From positions 448,849,793 through 448,913,792 of the forward strand of contig NC_053037.3 in NCBI RefSeq assembly GCF_002575655.3: a stretch of DNA of 64,000 nt, read 5' to 3'. A model generated the notes under the pieces. The model saw nothing but the letters and a program-made list of their open reading frames with translations, had not been told where the DNA came from and did no database searches. The translations under genes were made by a program, and so were the position numbers. This document shows, piece after piece, positions 23,001-35,700 of the stretch. Position 1 is the stretch's first letter. Every line of letters begins with the position of its first letter. This stretch comes from Aegilops tauschii subsp. strangulata (taxonomy: Eukaryota; Streptophyta; Magnoliopsida; Poales; Poaceae).

Positions 23001-24211
23001 CATCAGCGTCAGTCTTATTCTTGAAGATCCATTTTTGGCTTGCCGATCATCGGGCAAGTCAACCAAAGTCCATACTTTGTTCTCATACATGGATCCTATC
23101 TCAAATTTCATGGCCTCAAGCCATTTTGTGGAATCTGGGCTCATCATCGCTTCCTCATAGTTCGTAGGTTCGTAATGGTCTAGTAACATGACTTCCAGAA
23201 CAGGATTTCCATACCACTCTAGTGCGGAATGTGCTCTGGTTGACCTACGAGGTTCGGTAGTAACTTGATCTGAAGTTTCATGATCATTATCATTAGCTTC
23301 CTCTCTAGGTTGTGTAGGCATCACGGGAATGGTTTCTGTGATGAGCTACTTTCCAATTCAAGAGAAGGTACAATTACCTCATCAAGTTCTACTTTCCTCC
23401 CACTCACTTCTTTTGAGAGAAATTCTTTCTCTAGAAAGGATCCATTCTTAGTAACAAAGATCTTTCCTTCAGATTTGTGATAGAAGGTGTACCAACAATT
23501 TCTTTTGGGTATCCTATGAAGACGCACTTCTCCGATTTGGGTTCAAGCTTATCAGGCTGAAGTTTTTCACATAAGCATCGCAAACCCAAACTTTAAGAAA
23601 CGACAGCTTAGGTTTCTTGCCAAACCACAGTTCATACGGTGTCGTCTCAACGGATTTAGATGGTGCCCTATTTAACGTGAATGCGGTTGTCTCTAATGCA
23701 TAACCCCAAAATGATAGCGGTATATCGGTAAGAGATATCATAGATCGCACCACATCAAAAAAAGTACAGTTACGACGTTCGGACACACCATTACGCTGTG
23801 GTGTTCCAGGTGGCCTGAGTTGCGAAACTATTCCACATTGTTTCAAATGAAGGCCAAACTCGTAACTCAAATATTTGCCTCCACGATCAGATCGTAGAAA
23901 CTTTATTTTCTTGTTACGATGATTCTCCACTTCACTCTGAAATTCTTTGAATTTTTCAAATGTTTTAGACTTGTGTTTCATTAAGTAGATATACCCATAT
24001 CTGCTCAAATTATCTGTGAAGGTCAAAAAATAACGATACCCGCCGCGAGCCTCAGCACTCATCGAACCGCATACATTGGTATGTATTATTTCCAAAAGTC
24101 ATTAGTTCGCTCCATTGTTCCGGAGAACGGAGTTTTAGTCATCTTGCCCATGAGGCATGGTTCGCAAGTATCAAATGATTCATAATCAAGTGATTCCAAA
24201 AGCCCATTTGT
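20004..24211 (-). mobile_element. Angela-type Copia element, reversed, 3' part
   Basis: Read on the minus strand: the 3' LTR occupies 21705-20004 (1702 bp; TGAAGGAAATATGCCCTAGAGG to its end in CCCAACA). It is preceded by a polypurine tract (AAGTGGGAGAC at about 21706-21716) and by internal coding sequence up to 24211. The 5' LTR and gag are missing, cut at the junction with the next Gypsy LTR. The element lies inside the leader of the plus-strand Copia copy. Confidence 0.85.
21890..24211 (-). pseudogene. Copia polyprotein relic (GAG-pre-integrase, integrase, RT, RNase H)
   Basis: Degenerate pol of the reversed Copia. In minus-strand order: GAG-pre-integrase motif CEPCLMGKMTK (about 24150), integrase core with FLRSDRGGKY and RPPGTPQRNGVSERRN (24095-23514), the connector before reverse transcriptase (WLEAMKFEIGSMYENKVWTL, about 23100), RT remnant around NDILLIGND (22583-22341) and the RNase H tail (DLNVTDPLTK, about 21930). 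Several frameshifts and stops separate the blocks, so no functional protein is made. Confidence 0.85.
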
Positions 24212-25063
24212 TGTAGGATGGAACCCTAGATGGAGATCTTTCACGAATTGGAGGGGAAATCCCCAAGAACACGAAGAACACGAAGAACACAAGAGAGGGA
24301 AAACACTCAAATTGGCTAGATCCAATCACACATATGCTAGATCCAATCACACAAAGAGAGATACAATGATTCAAAGAAAACAAAGGAAAGATACAAGGTA
24401 CTAGTTCATCCCAACTATGAGGAATGAGGTCTTGAAGGGGGCCACCCATGAGGGGGTCTTGAGGTTGGTCACTCCAAGAGGAGGTCTTGATCACCTAGTG
24501 GAGTGGATCCATGGAGCGAAGCTCACATATGTCTATCATATACTTTGCTATCCCCTCTAATGAGCTAGGTGGGGGGTACTTATAGTCTAGGGACGAATTG
24601 TGAGGGAGAGGGGGATACAAGGGTCAAAACCCAAAAAGTACACGCAGGCACGCGGAGGGGTCCGGGCACCCGGGGTAAAGTGGCCCAGGCACCCGGACTA
24701 GTCAGAGGCGCGCGCCCAGGCGGGGCCGGGCACCCGGGCTAGGCCGAGGCCGGCTGGAGCTGGGCCGGGCACCCGGGGTTGGTGGCCCGGGCACCCGGGC
24801 GGGGTTGGGGCGGTTGGGCCGGGCACCCGGGGCCATTTGGCCGGGCACCCGGGCGGCCACAGCCAGCGCCAGGAGGGTCCGGGCACCCGGGATGCTCAGG
24901 GGTGGCTCCCAGCTGGCCGGCCGGGCACCCGGGGCAAGGGGAGGCCGGGCACCCGGGGGTTCCTCTTGTTCGTTTCCTTGTCCTTCCTTCTTCTCTTTAG
25001 GTGCTAGTGCCTCCATCCTTGCTTCCTCATGTGCTTCTTCTCGGTACCTAAGGATGCACAACA
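24212..25063 (-). repeat. LTR of a minus-strand Gypsy element
   Basis: An 852-bp segment bounded by TG...CA ends when read on the minus strand (TGTTGTGCATCC to CCATCCTACA). A polypurine tract (CAAGCGGGAA) lies immediately upstream on that strand, so it is a 3' LTR. It interrupts the Copia GAG-pre-integrase region at 24211. Boundaries are inferred from the termini and the polypurine tract; the second LTR is absent. Confidence 0.65.
24660..24957 (-). repeat. GC-rich minisatellite, core CCGGGCACCCGG
   Basis: Nine copies of CCGGGCACCCGG plus one variant occur at irregular 20-60 bp spacing. The core is nearly self-complementary, so the tract can form short hairpins. On the minus strand it encodes PGARP/VPGP repeats that run on from the retroelement frame entering from 25373. 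It lies within the Gypsy LTR. Confidence 0.8.
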
Positions 25064-26271
25064 TTCCCGCTTGAGGTAGGACACTATTCATGGGTGATTT
25101 CGAATGAAACTCGAAGAGGAAAGAGTTCGCCTCGGTTTCGATGGTGCGTGCGCAATCTCTCATCGTAGGTCCTCTCCGTGCTTGCGGTGGCGGTGTGACG
25201 TCCATGGGGATGGTCGAGGGATGCTCCGCATCATCTCCCCCCTTGGGAGAGATCCGTCCACGGATCGTGATCTTCATCACCATGGGAAAGAGAAGGCGTT
25301 GCCGTGTAGAAGTGGACAACCACCAAGTACTCATCATCGTCAAGCTTGAAATGGGCACTCTCCAATGTCGCACCGTATAGTGATTCCTTCAAAAGGAACA
25401 AGTAGAACAAACACTTGGGAAAACAAATGCGGTTAGCGTTAGAGCAAAACCAATCATTCAAGAGGTGATTCACCAAACAAGTGCCGTCATCAAGCATAGC
25501 GTATGGTGTGACAAGGGAGTGTGGCATGGCATGTAAGCACATAAATGGAGCAAAATCAAGGACATCATGGAAACAAGCATGTAAATGTGAGGTAGAGATG
25601 CAAATATGTGTGACAAGAGAATAAGCATGTACCTCAAGTTCATAGCAAGCATGCATAAGACTCTCAATGAACGGTTTATGGTAGGCATAAGAGTCATTCA
25701 CAACACCAAATGAAATGAAATGTCTAAACACATGGGGCAAGTGCAAGACAATCCAAGCATAATGTGCATATGGTGTGGTGAAGAAAGTGTGGCACTCAAC
25801 ACAATGGAAAGAGCAATTGTTCATCATGTGTGAGGCAATCAAGTCATGTGAGCAAATAATAGGCATAGGCAATGCACATGGCATATCACAAGCACGATTA
25901 TAAAGCAAGATATCATCATAGGAATGGATCGCAAAGGAAACATGGCATGAAAAAGAACTATCTCCACCAAGTTTGCAAATACACATACAAGTAGTAGAAT
26001 CAATCATCATGTGTAATGCAAAGCATGGGTCACAAATGCATGGCAAAGGCATAGGTATGAGCATATCATGCAAAGTGAACATGGCAAGATGGGCATATAA
26101 TATGTAATGGACGATAACCCATAGCCAAGTGAATGCCATGTAGAAGAAATGCGCGAAGTCTTTGCGCGAAGAGAGCGTTGTGAAAGGCAATCCATGGGAT
26201 CCCAAGTCATCATTGCTCTCTAGAGCTCGTTTTGTCAACTCATGGGATTGCGAGGTTGACAAGTATTCATG
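25064..26271 (-). pseudogene. 3' internal part of the minus-strand Gypsy, Cys/His-rich ORF
   Basis: An open minus-strand frame covers most of this interval and enters the LTR after a frame change. It is rich in Cys, His and Met (for example CICDPCFALHMM) and ends in a segment (DVTPPPQARRGPT followed by an acidic stretch) like those found after the integrase in grass Gypsy polyproteins. I do not recognise an enzyme domain. The first part of the apparent ORF (26272-26418) is really the neighbouring LTR. No function is assigned. Confidence 0.5.
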
Positions 26272-26747
26272 TGTACTGAGGGAGTCCTGGATTAGGGGGT
26301 CCTCGGACAGCCGGACTATATCCTTTGGCCGGACTGTTGGACTATGAAGATACAAGATTGAAGACTCCATCCCGTGTCCGGATGGGACTCTTCTTGGCAT
26401 GGAAGGCAAGCTTGGCAATACGGATATGTAGATCTCCTCCTTTGTAACCGACTCTGTGTAACCCTAGCCCCCTCCGTTGTCTATATAAATCGGAGGGTTT
26501 TAGTCTGTAGGACAACAACAATCATACCATAGGCTAGCTTCTAGGGTTTAGCCTCTACGATCTCGTGGTAGATCAACTCTTGTAATACTCATATCATCAA
26601 GATCAATCAAGCAGGAAGTAGGGTATTACCTCCATCGAGAGGGCCCGGACCTGGGTAAACATCGTGTCCCCCGCTTCCTGTTACCATCCACCTTAGACGC
26701 ACAGTTCGGGACCCCCTACCCGAGATCCGTCGGTTTTGACACCGACA
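26272..26747 (+). repeat. Fatima-like 5' LTR
   Basis: 476 bp, TGTACTGAGGGAGTCC to CACCGACA, with a TATA box (TCTATATAAATC) at about 26480. The sequence after the LTR (TTGGTGCTTTCATTGAGAG) is where the primer-binding site should lie. Confidence 0.85.
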
Positions 26748-26794
26748 TTGGTGCTTTCATTGAGAGTTCCACTGTGCCGTCATCATAAGGTTGG

Positions 26795-28963
26795 ATGGCT
26801 CGTCTCGTTGTCAAGGACAACATCACCTCTGGGGGAGCCCTGGCTGTAGGCCAAACTCTCCGACTAGGCGGTTTCGTCATGACCGCCCGTTCGGCCGTTG
26901 CACCGACGATGACTTCTCGAGTCATCGAAAATAGCCTCCACGTCGGCTCAGAATTCACCGAGCAACTAGATCCAATGGAGCTCTCTTCCTTGAACGAGCT
27001 CTTGGATTGCATTGCTGCCTTGGGAGTCGCTACGGACTATAATCAGATCGGGCTTAAACCCAACCAAAGGGAGATTAACTCTCCGCTGGTCACCCATCAG
27101 ATAGCGGTGGTGGAGGAGCAAAGCAGCGATTCTTCCTCTATCTTGAGGACAAACTATGTCCAGATTCCCGAGCTCTCCGAGCCGGATACCCGTCTACGGG
27201 AGGACATGGCCCAAGCCTTGAACCTAGAATCAGGCAGCGGGCCAAACCTATTGGGCAACATCCCGGAGCCCGAACTGCCAAGCTCGGAAACTCCTCCGCC
27301 CCTGGGTCTCAGATCGGGTCAGGGTTCGGACCTAAATCTACCCACCCACCCAGATATAAGTGATCTTTCCCACATTAGACAAGAACCCCAAGAGACAGTA
27401 CACCACTATTGGGCCAGATTCCTCCTTGTAATGAGCAAGGTTAAGGACTGTCGCGAGGAAGACGCAATTTCATTCTTTTGCAAAAATTACACGGACAGGG
27501 GAATCCTCAACGCCATAAGTCGCTGTGACATAGCACACTTCGCTGACTTGGCGGCCATAGTACGGAAGTACTGTGCGATGGAAAGCGCCTGGAAAACCCA
27601 AACAAAATTTTGGGATCCTCCGGCTCTCACTAAACCCCCCGTCCGAACTAAAAGGGTGTACTCTCGTAAGTCACCCGATCCAATTACAAAGAAACAAAAG
27701 CCCACTACAGGGCATGGAACCGTATTGGAGGGATGGCTTAATGGGCCATGCAAAATTCATAGCACAGCGGATACCATGCCAACACACAGCCTTAGAGCAT
27801 GTTGGGTACTCCGGTAGGTGGCCAAGAGCGGTGAGGATCTCCTCATCAACAATACCGCAGAGCACCATCCCGTGGAAAACAAAAATACAGTATTGACAGA
27901 CTTCGAGACCTTCACCTCAAATAATAGGCGTAAGCGAGCACTCCGCAGCCTTGCCGAAGTCTGCCACATGGCAGCAATAAATCCATGGAGCGATACGGCA
28001 ATCACCTTCAACGCCAGTGATGAACCTAAATTCCGAACAGCCCGAGCACCAGCCGCCTTGGTCCTTAGTCCAATTGTGGACAGCTTCCGGCTTACTAAAG
28101 TGCTCATGGACGGCGGCAGCGGATTAAACCTCATCTATGAGGAGACTCTTCGAAAAATGGAAATAGACAAAAGCTGCATTGAGCAAAGCAGCACGACCTT
28201 CAGAGGAATCATCCCTAGTCGGGAGGCACGATGTGCTGGGAAAATCACACTAGATGTGGTATTCGGCACGCCGGAGAATTATAGGTCCGAAGAAATCACA
28301 TTCCAAGTGGCCCCGTTCAGTAGCGGATACCACACCCTTTTAGGGCGGGAGGCATTCACGATCTTCCAAGCTATACCCCATTACGGGTACATGAAGCTCA
28401 AAATGCCTGGGCCCAATGGAATCATCACTCTAGCTAGTGATCCGAACATAGCACTCCATGCCGAAAATAAAACCGCCGCACTAGCCCTCGAGGCGTTATC
28501 AGAAGCCCTCGCGGCCGAAGAACTGACGGCGCTGCGCTCCACAGTGGACAGGGACGACGTGATACTTGACAAAAGATCCAAATCCACCTTTTTTAAACCA
28601 GCGGATGAAATAGTCAAATTCCAAGTCCACCCAACAGACCCTACAAAAACAACATCCATCGGGGCACAATTAAACCCCACAGTAGACGCTGCACTACGGG
28701 AGTTCTTGCGCAAGAATTGGGACATCTTCGCCTGGCATCCTTCAGACATGCCAGGAATCCCACGCAGGCTGGCCGAGCATAGCCTTAACATTCTAAAGGG
28801 ATTCAAGCCGGTCAAGCAAACTCTTCGGCGCTTCTCTGAGCCTAAGCGACAAGCCATGGGAGAGGAGCTAGCCAAGTTACTGGAGGCCGGATTCATTCAA
28901 GAAATAAAACATCCGGACTGTCTAGCAAACCTGGTGATGGTACCAAAGAAGGACAAATCCTAG
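26795..28963 (+). pseudogene. Gypsy gag-protease with two internal stops
   Basis: One frame runs through gag (26795-27817) and protease into the start of reverse transcriptase. A TAG at 27815-27817 interrupts gag, and a second TAG at 28961-28963 falls in the early RT motif, at a place usually occupied by Trp. The aspartic protease signature DGGSGLNLIYEETL lies at about 28110. The gag-like region contains a short capsid match (HHYWARFLLVMSKVKD). The stops make it non-functional. Confidence 0.88.
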
Positions 28964-30597
28964 CGCCTATGTGTCGACTTCAAGGACCTTAACAAGGCTT
29001 GCCCCAAGGATCCCTTCCCCCTCCCTCGCATCGATCAAATTATCGACGCTACTTCAGGACACGACTCATTGTGTTTCCTCGATGCATACTCCGGATACCA
29101 TCAAATTAAGATTGCGGAGTCCATCAAGCCGCAACGGCATTTATCACTCCATACGGCCCCTTCTGTTTTAACACCATGCCTTTCGGGCTCAAAAACGCCA
29201 GTGCAACCTATCAACGCATGATTCATACATGCTTGGAGACACAGATCGGCAAAACAGTGGAGGCATACGTAGACGATGTGGTCATTAAAACCAGACACGT
29301 CGAATCCTTAATAGACGACTTGAGGCTCACGTTCAACAATCTTCGAACATACGGCATTAAGCTCAATCCGGAAAAATGCGTCTTCGGCGTGCCCGCCGGA
29401 AAGCTCTTAGGCTTCATCGTATCCAACAGAGGAATCGAAGTGAATCCGGCTAAAATCCGAGCTCTGTCACAGTTGGCCATCCCAACAGACCTCAAGCAGA
29501 TCCAGAAATTAACTGGATGCGTGGCTGCTTTAAGCCGCTTTATCTCCTGATTAGGACAAAAGGCACTGCCTCTTTATCGCCTTCTTCGACGCACCGAACA
29601 CTTCGAGTGGACGGATGCAGCCATGACCGGATTAGAAGAAATAAAAGCCGTTTTGGCCACAAACCCAATCTTGGCCGCGCCAAATGTCGGCGAACCAATG
29701 CTGTTATAAATAGCGGCAACACACCAAGTTGTAAGCGCAGTGCTCGTCGTCGAACGAGAGGCGGACAGACATAAGTTCCCGCTTCAAAAGCCGGTATACT
29801 ATGTATCCACTATCCTCACTCCATGCAAATCACGGTACCCACATTATCAAAAGATAGCATACGCGGTCTTCATGGAATCCCAGAAACTACGACACTACTT
29901 TCAAGAGTGTTCAATTATGGTGGCCTCTGAAGTACCACTCAACGACATAATAAACAACCGAGAGGCCACGGGCCAGATTGCTAAATGAGCTATTGAGCTC
30001 CTCCCGTTCGACATAATATACAAACCACGGCGAGCCATTAAGTCACAAGTACTGGCTAATTTTGTCGCCGAATGGACAGAAGCCAAACTCCCTAAAGAGT
30101 ACGGCGCGTACTCCAATTGGATCATGCACATTGACGGCTCTAAAATGCTGGCTGGTCTGGGGGCTGGCGTTGTCCTGACATCCCCCACCGGAGTTACAGT
30201 CCAATACGTACTCCAAATATTATACACAGACTCCAACAACACAGCAGAATATGAGGCCCTGTTACATGGTCTCCGGATGGCAGTCTCCATGGGCATTCAA
30301 CGCCTGGAGGTGCGTGGGGACTCAAACCTCGCAATATCTCAAATAAATGGAGACTTCGATGCCAAGGATCCAAAAATGGCGGCTTATCGCAACGCCGTCC
30401 TCAAAATGTCAGCTCGGTTCAAGGGGCTTGAATTCCACCATGTGGTCCGGGAAACCAATTAGGCAGCGGATATCCTCGCCCGCATCGGCGCTAAGTGCGA
30501 CCCTGTCCCACCTAATATCTTCTTGGAAAGGCTGTTTAAGCCATACGTGGGGAAGGAGAGACCGGTAACAATAGTCCGGACCCGGCCACAACGCTAA
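28964..30597 (+). pseudogene. Gypsy reverse transcriptase and RNase H, decayed
   Basis: RT begins with the conserved CVDFKDLNKACPKDPFPLPR block, loses one base near 29123, then resumes at 29176 with MPFGLKNASATYQRM and the catalytic YVDDVV box (about 29270). RNase H follows, with HIDGSKMLAGLGAG at about 30127 and TDSNNTAEYEALLHGL. Stops within this frame lie at 29548, 29707, 29986, 30460 and 30595. Most look like single transitions from conserved Arg, Trp or Gln codons. Confidence 0.88.
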
Positions 30598-30614
30598 ACA
30601 CCGAACACTCTGAC

Positions 30615-31913
30615 GTGATCGGAGGCTCTGCCACCGAAATAACACCTTCGGCCCACGTGATTATGGCCGTCATCGGCCCGTGGACAGAACCCTTCTTGGC
30701 TTACCTAACTAGGCAGGAACTACCTGAGGACCCAAACGAGGCACGTTGCATTGTGCGACGGTCTAAAGCCTACAAGGTCCACGAGGGCGAGCTTTATAAG
30801 AAAAGCGCTACCGGAGTCCTTCAAAGGTGCATCTCCGAAGAGGAAGGACGACAACTTTTGGAAGAAATTCATGCTGGACTTGGCGGCCACCACGCTGCAG
30901 CTCGGGCCCTTGTAAGCAAGGCCTTCCGTACAGGTTTTTATTGGCCGACAACCCGGGCAGACGCACAGGACCTCGTTCAACGTTGCGTCGGTTGCCAGCT
31001 TTTCACAAACCAAAGCCATATGCCACCTACCACTCTCCAAACAATCACCATCACTTGGCCCTTTGCGGTCTGGGGGCTTGATATGGTCGGACCCCTTAAA
31101 GGGGGAAGCCATAAGAAAAAATACCTATTGGTCATGGTGGACAAATTCACCAAATGGATAGAAGCTAAACCAGTTAAAACGGCCGAATCCGGACCAGTGA
31201 TAGACTTCATATCCGAGGTTGTACACCGTTATGGCATTCCCCACAGCATCATCACCGATAATGGCTCGAACTTTACAGCCGATGAGGTAAAACTTTGGTG
31301 CAGCAAAATGGGCATCAAGCTCGATTACGCTTCTGTCTATCACCCGCAAACTAACGGTCAAGTCGAGCGAGCAAATGGTCTTATCATGAGCGGCATTAAA
31401 CCCAGATTAGTGCGATCCTTGAAGGAATCCGATACGCACTGGGTAGAGGAGCTCGACTCCGTACTATGGGGGCTGCGGACCACGCCGAATCGCACTACCG
31501 GATACACACCATTTTTTATGGTGTACGGCGCAGAGGCGGTGCTGCCCTGCGACATAATTCATGACTCACCTAGAATGCGCATGTATGAAGAGAAAGAAGT
31601 CGAGCTTGATCGGCAGGACAGTTTGGACGCCCTGGAGGAGGAGCGTGACGTGGCAAAAGCCTGTTCCGCATTTTATCAGCAACAGGCTCGAAGGTATCAA
31701 AGCAGAGAAGTACGGGCCAAAACTTATAACGTTGGCGAACTCGTTCTACGCCTATCGGAGAAGAAAAAGAACAAGCTCAAGCCCAAATGGGAAGGTCCCT
31801 TCGTTATTGACCAAGTTCTGACCGGTGGAGCGTACCGTCTGCGGGATGCATCGGACAATCGACTCGAGCCAAATCCATGGAACGCAGCCAGACTCCGAAG
31901 GTTCTACGCCTAG
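30615..31913 (+). pseudogene. Gypsy integrase, uninterrupted reading frame
   Basis: A 432-codon open frame holding a complete integrase. The zinc-binding H-H-C-C region lies at about residues 90-135 (GLGGHHAAARALV, RCVGCQLF). The DDE core has D in GLDMVGPL, D in ITDNGSNFTADE and E in NGQVERANGL. The C-terminal domain ends KWEGPFVIDQVLTGGAYRL. The enzyme normally inserts retroelement cDNA. The frame is open but cut off from the polyprotein by upstream stops, so I call it non-functional. Confidence 0.85.
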
Positions 31914-32724
31914 TGCCGGACTCTATGTTCGTCTCCTTACCTCTATCAATTTTTTATATATTCATTATTTGTCTTTTCTTTCTTTCTTCCCTTTTTTCTT
32001 CAAGGCCTTAAAAGGCTAAAATGTGTCTTGGCTACACAATCTTGACGCGCTAGCGACGCTCATGATACCTGGGGGCTTCTTACACAGAAGCTTAATATAG
32101 CTACGTTCCGGGCTCTAGGTCCCACACATGTGTTACTTTGCACATGTACCTTTTTCGCCATTATATGCATCGATATGACTTAAGTTTTGGCCAAGATGGG
32201 TTGCCTGGCTCTTGTGTTTATGCCCTACGCTCCCGTTAATTTGGCTAGGGCATAAGGGGAGCACCTCTGCGATTGTTACTGCCGTGTCAGCCGGATGTGT
32301 ACCTCAGACTGGGTGAATCCGAAAGCTAGCGTTCTTAAGGGAATATTCGGTCGGTGAACAAAAGACGATTTTTATCTATTGTACCACATGCCCCCAAATG
32401 TTTATATCCCGCGTCTCTTTTCGCAGTTCAGACATGCACATTAATGCATGCGTACCCAGGGAAAGGAACCCTTAACGGAACTATTCTCCCTGGAAGATGT
32501 TTCTTACTATCCATGTAATATAACATAGCTAGTTGGGTACTTGTCTGTTCAATCACTTATGACCCCTACACCTGGTTTCTACGCGTACCCCGGTTTTTAC
32601 ATAATTGAGCAGGTATTCGGATACACTCCGGACTGTCGGGTCCAGAGGTCGAAGCGAAAAGGTCCGCCATGAAAAATGATTTACAATCCGGCTAGGGACA
32701 ATACATGTCACTTGAAGTACACAG
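31914..32724 (+). other. Gypsy spacer between pol and antisense ORF
   Basis: Non-coding internal sequence of the Fatima-like element. It has a T-rich run just after the integrase stop (31940-32000) and a CCTGGGGGCTTC motif at about 32070 typical of this region in grass Gypsy elements. Confidence 0.5.
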
Positions 32725-35700
32725 TCACTTAGACTGACTAAATTCTTCTTCTATACCATCCAACAGGCTGTCTAGCCTACAATCCTGTTGGGAATACTTT
32801 GCAGCTAATTCTACTTGGTCATACACCAAACTGATGGGGATCGCTTTCCCATCGGACCCCACAGGTCCGACCTCGGCCATGTGGTTCGGGTCAGCCTCGG
32901 TATATCGCGTCTTCACCATGGCCCAGGCTTCCCTTGCACCTTGTCAGCAGGCTGATATCTTCCATAATCGGAAGCGCCATCGCGCTCCCTTGAGCTTCTC
33001 TACAAGCTCCCCCATGCCTCCTGGCAGGGAGGTGGATGGCCACAAGGCTTGGGCAATGCCCTGCATCACCTGCCGAACTTGTTCGTGCAGTTGTGAGAGC
33101 TCTGGCAGAAGATCACCCGCAGACCCGGGCATCTCCTCCGTGGGACGACCCGTCGGCATACCTGCAGACATAACTCTGTTAGCCGGTTTCTTCGCCGAAC
33201 TCTTTAAAAGTTCGTTCAAGCACTTACTGAAAATGCCGCGTTGAAGCCTCTTATTATCCTTTATGGAGTCAGCAAGCTCGGCTCGAACATCTTTCAGTTC
33301 AACGCCCAGCCGGGTATTGGCGTCTTGGAGATCATTTTTCTCCCGCCTAACCCGTGTAAGCACGCGCTCGCCAGCCTTTAGCTGTCGTTGAGCATGTTGC
33401 TCATCCCCTTGCACGACCTCCGGATTCACTCCGGAGTCATCTGCAGAATCTATTGTTAGATTTGCATGCATGCCGCATACTACCTGGTACATGTCATTCT
33501 TTGCAATAGAAATAAGTGTTACCAGATGGGGCCTTCTCGGACTCCTTCACCGCGGAAACTGCGGCCTGAAGCTGGGCTTTGCACTCCTCTAGCTCTTGAG
33601 ACAACCGGGTATTCTTCTCCGTAAGAACCTATGCAAACAATGATCCTTAAATCAGTTGTGCCAACTGTTTCAAGTCTCAGGGGCTACTGATATACATAAT
33701 TATTATATTTTCTTACCCGTATATCCTTTACATACCGGTCTGTGGCTCTGGCAAGACCATTTTGAGCAGCTCGGATGTACGCGTCTCCTGAGTTAAAGGC
33801 ATCGAATGCCTCTTGGGAGAAACAAGCATCGCGGAGTATGGCCCGGCGACGCCTGTGATTCATGGCACTCTCCACTTCGGAATTCGTAGCGGACAGCCTA
33901 TCCGCATCCTCTGTAGGAGGAACATCCGACGTTGGCCCCATGTTAGCATCCGCCTCTAAGTCCGGCTCTGGAGCCCGGCTGGTGGAGGCGTGGCCGGCAA
34001 CCTCTCCGGATATAGTCCGGCGAGTTCCTACTAGGAAACATGGACGTTATTATATTTTAAAAGACGACAACCACGGAGCGGGGTTATTTTTCATACCTCT
34101 GTGACGGCGTCTCAGTCCTGACCGCCTTCCTTTTAAGCCTACCCGGCTTCGGTGCCCCTTGTTGGTGAGTCACTGCGGGTTCGGCATGGCGTCCTGACGG
34201 CCTTCCTTGTAAGACACCATATGTGTGCGGTAGGTGAAGTGCAGAAAAAGGGATCCTTCTCGGAAGTTGGGACTACGGTTTTACTTACATGCGATGCAGG
34301 GAGCAGTCCAGGATAATCGGCTATGATGGCCACCATGGCATCGTCGCAGCTCAATTGATAGAACGTCCTGTCAATAAGCTCCAGAAATGTGTCTGGATCT
34401 TCTTCGAGTCCGGGGTCGAGGGCCCGGTCAGGGCCCTCTGGTTGTGGAGGTGGGCTGTGGACCTCCCTCACAGCTTTTCGCAGTTCCTGCTATGAAATAG
34501 CAAGGTAAATATTTATGACAAAGAATGCGGGAAGGTCTGAAGTAAAAAGTAGCATCTCACCCAGTTTGGGGGGTTGTACATGGAGAATCCATCCCGTGGC
34601 TTGATACGGAGGAACTCCTCTTCCTCTCCTTTATATAAATCAGACAGTATTTTCGCTAGAGCAGTGACGGAGTCTGGACCTTTACGACCGCAGCGGGTGG
34701 CATCGTCTTCTCCATTGAAGTGCCACATGGGTTGTCCCCGATATTGAAGTGGCTGCACCCCCCCACATTATACATATTGACATAACCTCGATTATTGTCA
34801 ATCCCGATTTGGCCAGCGTTTGTATCTGGCCCATCAGGTAAAGGACCTCTCTGTTATCTTCCTCCTGGGGGCTCCGAGGGTGCCAGCTGCGGCGTTTCTT
34901 CAAAGGGGCGTTATTGAACTCAGGAAGGCCTGTCGGATGTGGGGTTTCGACAAACCCTTAAGGTTCGAACACTGGGGTGCGCGTGAAGTCTTTCCCTCCT
35001 ACCGATCTACGCCCTAACTCGCTAAGATCTCGCAGACGAACTCGACGAACTCGCAACATAGAAAGACACGAGGTTTATACTGGTTCAGGCCACCGTTGTG
35101 GTGTAATACCCTACTCTAGTGTGGTGGTGGTGGATTGCCTCTAGGGCTGATGATGAACAGTACAAGGGAAGAACAGCCTCCTGAGGTTGAGGTGTTCTTG
35201 TGGCTAGGGTAGGCTCTCGATCGGGTTGGATCAAGCTAAGATGAGATGCCTCTACTTTGGTGGCTAGCTCTACTCATATAGGCCCTGGTCCTCTTCCCAA
35301 ATATCGATCGGGAAGGGAGCCAACAACGGCGAGCAAATTTGAAGGGGGACAGCTAGTACAAGCTATCCTGACAAAAGTAGTCTTCGCCTACGAAAAGCTC
35401 TGGTGGTGACGCCGTCTTGGGCTCCACGATGACCTCCGTCTCGCCATCCTCCTGGTCTTGGTCTCGTTGCACCAATATAGCAACCTTTGCCTGATGCCTC
35501 GGTACTCTTCGCCGGTGCTGGCCTCCTTAGCACCAAAGAGGAAATAAGGACGCTGTGCGCGCTGGCGCCCGCCTGGTGTCGTTCGTCACGGCTCACGTCA
35601 CGAGGGCCTCGTGAGGTTTTGCCCTGCCTTGATATCTCTGCTCCTTGTGAGCCTGCCTGGCTAGGCTACTCCAGAGGAGGTCTTGCGTCGTCCGCCTCGC

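Noticed and set aside
24660..24957. Possible CRISPR-like array
   Set aside because: Spacers are irregular, the repeat is too short, and the setting is a plant LTR; it is a minisatellite.
26272..26418. Start of a 395-codon minus-strand ORF
   Set aside because: These codons come from the Fatima-like LTR and are joined to the older ORF only by the insertion.
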